Assembly: GCA_023415205.1 (NCBI GenBank)
Contig: JAEZLR010000045.1
Location: forward strand, 1-64,000
DNA from: Bacillota bacterium
GTDB taxonomy: Bacteria; Bacillota; Clostridia; DSM-8532
Direction: 5' to 3'
DNA: 64,000 bases
Part shown: positions 61,762 to 64,000 of the stretch, piece by piece
Position numbering within the stretch: position 1 is the stretch's first letter
Layout: the number at the start of each line of letters is the position of its first letter
Notes under the pieces: generated by a model
The model's database searches: none
Seen by the model: only the letters and a program-made list of their open reading frames with translations
Told to the model about the DNA's origin: nothing
Program-made: the position numbers and the translations under genes

Positions 61762-63369
61762 ATGGCAAAGATTATTGTCACAGACAAAATGGCTTCTAAT
61801 GGTATTGACTATCTTAAAAGCAAAGGCTTCCAGGTAGACACACCCTATGGTATTTCGCATGAAGAGCTCCTTCAAGTCATTGACCAGTACGATGCCATTA
61901 TTGTCAGAAGTGCCACAAAAGTAAAAAAGGACATTATTGAGCGTGGCACCAACCTCAAGGTCGCTGGCCGTGCGGGTAACGGTGTGGATAATATCGATGT
62001 TGAGGCTTGTACACGCAGAGGTATAACCGTGGTCAATACCCCTGAGGGAAATACCATGGCTGCAGCTGAAATGAGCGTGGCTTTGATTTACGCTTTGTTC
62101 AGAAACGTTGCTCAGGCCTATCATGCCGCTAAAAACAAGGATTTCCGCAGGAACAAGTTTGTGGGTGAAGAACTGGATGGGAAAATCGCCGGGGTCATCG
62201 GCCTTGGTAAGATAGGCTCCATTGTTGCGAAGAAGCTGATGGGCGCCGGAATGACTGTTATAGGCTACGATCCCTATATCACCGATGAGCGCTGCAGCCA
62301 ATTGGGGATCACCCGTGCAGAAACCATTGACGAGCTTCTAAAGGCTGCGGACCTGGTCACCATCCATATTCCCAAGACAGCCGAGAGTAAGAACCTCATC
62401 GGAGAACGTGAACTTAAGCTCTGCAAAAAGGGTGTCCGCATCGTCAATGTTGCCCGAGGGGGCATGCTGGATGAGAAGGCCCTGTATGATGCCATCGTAT
62501 CGGGGCATGTGGCCGGTGCCGCTCTTGACGTTCAAGAGGTAGAGCCCAACTTTAACAAGGCTCCCGAGGAGCAGGATTATTGGAATCCCCTTCTGGATCT
62601 GGATCAGGTGATTATGACCCCCCATCTGGGTGCTTCGACAAAAGAGGCCAACCTTAACTGCTCCCTGGGTGTTGCAAAAAATGTGGAAGCCGTATTAAAC
62701 GGTGAATTGGTCGCTGCCGTCAATATGCCTCCCATTGCTGGCGATTTGAGTGAGCTCAAGCCCTATATCAGCCTGGGTGAAAAGCTGGGGGCTATCTATT
62801 ATCAGGCTGAGAAGGAAAGGGTTAATAAAATTGAGATTGTATACAGCGGCGATTTGGTGGATAAGCCCACAAAGCCTATTACTCTGGCCGTTGTGAAAGG
62901 ATTTTTAACCATCATCAGCCAATCCGAGGTCAATTACGTCAATGCCGGCCTTAAGCTCAGCGAGATGGGTGTGGAACTGGTGGAAAGTAAATCCAGCCAG
63001 CTTGAAAAGTATACCAACCTGATCACCGTAAAATTCTACCGCAATAAGGGTAAGGAGATTTCGGTATCGGGGACGGTCTTTGCAAAGGACTCCATCCGTA
63101 TTGTGGATTTCTTCGGCTATAAGCTGGATTTCGAGCCAACACAGTATGTGCTGGCACTTCAAAACAAGGATGTTCCGGGCATTATCGGCAAGGTGGGAAC
63201 CCTTCTTGGAGAAAACAACATTAATATTGGAGCCATGCAGTGGGGACGCAGTGCCAAGGAAAGCAAGGCGGTTTCCTTTGTCAGTGTGGACAGTGAGGTC
63301 TCCGACGTAACGGTGGAAAAGCTTCGTGGTATTGAAGGTGTACTTAAGGTTTCCAGACTGAATTTTTAA
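61762..63369 (+). CDS. serA: D-3-phosphoglycerate dehydrogenase
   Basis: A 535-residue long-form enzyme: substrate domain, NAD domain with GVIGLGKIGSIVAKKLMGAGMTVIGYDPY, catalytic Arg in NVARGGMLDE, Glu and His in DQVIMTPHLGASTKEA, an intervening ASB-like domain, and a C-terminal ACT domain (LQNKDVPGIIGKVGTLLGENNINIGAMQ). It begins serine and hence glycine synthesis, and its leader has a tandem glycine riboswitch. TTAGGAGG precedes the ATG. No serC or serB is adjacent. Confidence 0.95.
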   Translation: MAKIIVTDKMASNGIDYLKSKGFQVDTPYGISHEELLQVIDQYDAIIVRSATKVKKDIIERGTNLKVAGRAGNGVDNIDVEACTRRGITVVNTPEGNTMAAAEMSVALIYALFRNVAQAYHAAKNKDFRRNKFVGEELDGKIAGVIGLGKIGSIVAKKLMGAGMTVIGYDPYITDERCSQLGITRAETIDELLKAADLVTIHIPKTAESKNLIGERELKLCKKGVRIVNVARGGMLDEKALYDAIVSGHVAGAALDVQEVEPNFNKAPEEQDYWNPLLDLDQVIMTPHLGASTKEANLNCSLGVAKNVEAVLNGELVAAVNMPPIAGDLSELKPYISLGEKLGAIYYQAEKERVNKIEIVYSGDLVDKPTKPITLAVVKGFLTIISQSEVNYVNAGLKLSEMGVELVESKSSQLEKYTNLITVKFYRNKGKEISVSGTVFAKDSIRIVDFFGYKLDFEPTQYVLALQNKDVPGIIGKVGTLLGENNINIGAMQWGRSAKESKAVSFVSVDSEVSDVTVEKLRGIEGVLKVSRLNF

Positions 63370-63387
63370 GACGGGAGAGTGAGTTTT

Positions 63388-64000
63388 TTGGATCAGTATC
63401 TTAAGAGCATTATTGATCATAAAATCCGGAAGACTCTGGAGAACCTTGATAGGAATCATATTATGGCCATCTATCTTGAATCCAAGGATCAGGTGGTGGC
63501 AAAGCTTACAGAGCTTCTCAGACAGGGTGATACCGTGGCCTGCGGAGGCTCCATGACTTTGTTTGAAACAGGAGTCATCGAGCATCTCCGCTCGGGGCGC
63601 TATCATTTTCTGGACCGCTATGCCGAGGGCTTAACCCGGGACCAGCTTCAAGATATTTTCAGGAAATCCTTCCTGGCCGATGGATATGTTACCAGTACTA
63701 ACGCCATTACTGAAAACGGGGAGCTTTATAATGTGGACGGGAATGGTAACCGAGTTGCGGCTATGATGTATGGGCCTGAAAATGTCATCGTGGTGGCTGG
63801 GATTAATAAGCTGGTGAGAGATGTGGATGAGGCTGTACAAAGGGTTAAGACCATTGCGGCTCCGGCCAATGCCACGCGCCTCAGCACCCTGACCCCCTGT
63901 GTCAAGACCGGTACCTGTATGGCTTGTAAAAGCGAACAGCGCATCTGCTGTTCCTACACCGTTTTTGGACAGCAACGGGTAAAGAACCGTATGAAGGTGA
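63388..64000 (+). CDS. LUD-domain (lactate utilization LutC-like/DUF162) protein, partial
   Basis: An open frame starting at TTG 63388 (GGGAGAGTGAG upstream), 18 bp after serA, and running off the window end (204 codons seen). It contains VACGGSMTLFETGVIEHL, ADGYVTSTNAITENGELYNVDGNGNRVAAM, GPENVIVVAGINKLV and a Cys cluster CVKTGTCMACKSEQRICC, all features of LUD/DUF162 proteins. The family takes part in lactate oxidation complexes or has unknown roles; no lutA or lutB is next to it here. Confidence 0.85.
   Translation, partial: MDQYLKSIIDHKIRKTLENLDRNHIMAIYLESKDQVVAKLTELLRQGDTVACGGSMTLFETGVIEHLRSGRYHFLDRYAEGLTRDQLQDIFRKSFLADGYVTSTNAITENGELYNVDGNGNRVAAMMYGPENVIVVAGINKLVRDVDEAVQRVKTIAAPANATRLSTLTPCVKTGTCMACKSEQRICCSYTVFGQQRVKNRMKV

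Noticed and set aside
1..64000. tRNA, rRNA, CRISPR arrays, prophage or full IS
   Set aside because: Looked for by eye on both strands; no cloverleaf, rRNA, spaced repeats, transposase or phage gene could be supported.

Overview
The window looks like the chromosome of a Gram-positive anaerobe of the Clostridia (Bacillota). Pointers are strong AGGAGG-type ribosome binding sites with occasional TTG and GTG starts, short lipoprotein signals, DUF4364 and DUF3794 proteins, a clostridial-type smc-ftsY pair, a class B sortase, an S-layer-homology-like protein, a tandem glycine riboswitch, and only the oxidative arm of the TCA cycle (aconitase, isocitrate dehydrogenase, citrate synthase). By eye the base composition is intermediate. 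No rRNA, tRNA, CRISPR array, phage or complete insertion sequence was seen. Species cannot be named from the sequence.

Layout. 1-180 carries a copy of a short repeat that recurs as an inverted pair at 32057-32190. 183-10743 is a mannoside-use locus: a leftward GH38 / PHP / GH76-like operon divergent from a GntR-LacI type regulator and a three-gene sugar ABC importer. 10899-13839 is a Fur-box controlled ferrous iron system (feoA, feoA, feoB, Cys-rich membrane protein). After a ketopantoate-reductase-like gene and a TetR regulator comes a chemotaxis/signalling block (15633-24288: cheY, cheA, cheW, cheR, cheB, a PAS-rich hybrid kinase, a receiver protein) without a chemoreceptor. Then come a 33-residue membrane peptide, a WYL regulator, Fur, and a DUF3794 protein with a 12-residue Cys repeat.

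27015-32520 is leftward redox and carbon metabolism: malic enzyme beside an LDH-fold dehydrogenase whose specificity residue is Arg (probably malate dehydrogenase, giving a malate shunt), CoA-disulfide reductase-rhodanese with a Crp/Fnr regulator, and thioredoxin. 32740-34881 holds twin cyclophilins and a DUF218 protein. 35691-44494 has acn-icd, two TrkA-type proteins, a HAD phosphatase, a transglutaminase and a GntR-citrate synthase pair. 44714-51275 has an exported SLH/transglutaminase protein, smc and ftsY. 51349-55027 has a phosphate-binding-like lipoprotein and a sortase B with its probable beta-helix surface substrate.

The least explained part is 55231-61238: a TAXI-type TRAP importer, a homocitrate/isopropylmalate-synthase-like enzyme, a cyclase-family hydrolase and a GntR/FCD regulator. 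The promoters of the importer and the regulator share an AT-rich palindromic half-site. This looks like a self-contained uptake and catabolism module for an unknown organic acid. It is followed by a tandem glycine riboswitch before serA, and by a LUD-domain gene cut by the window end.
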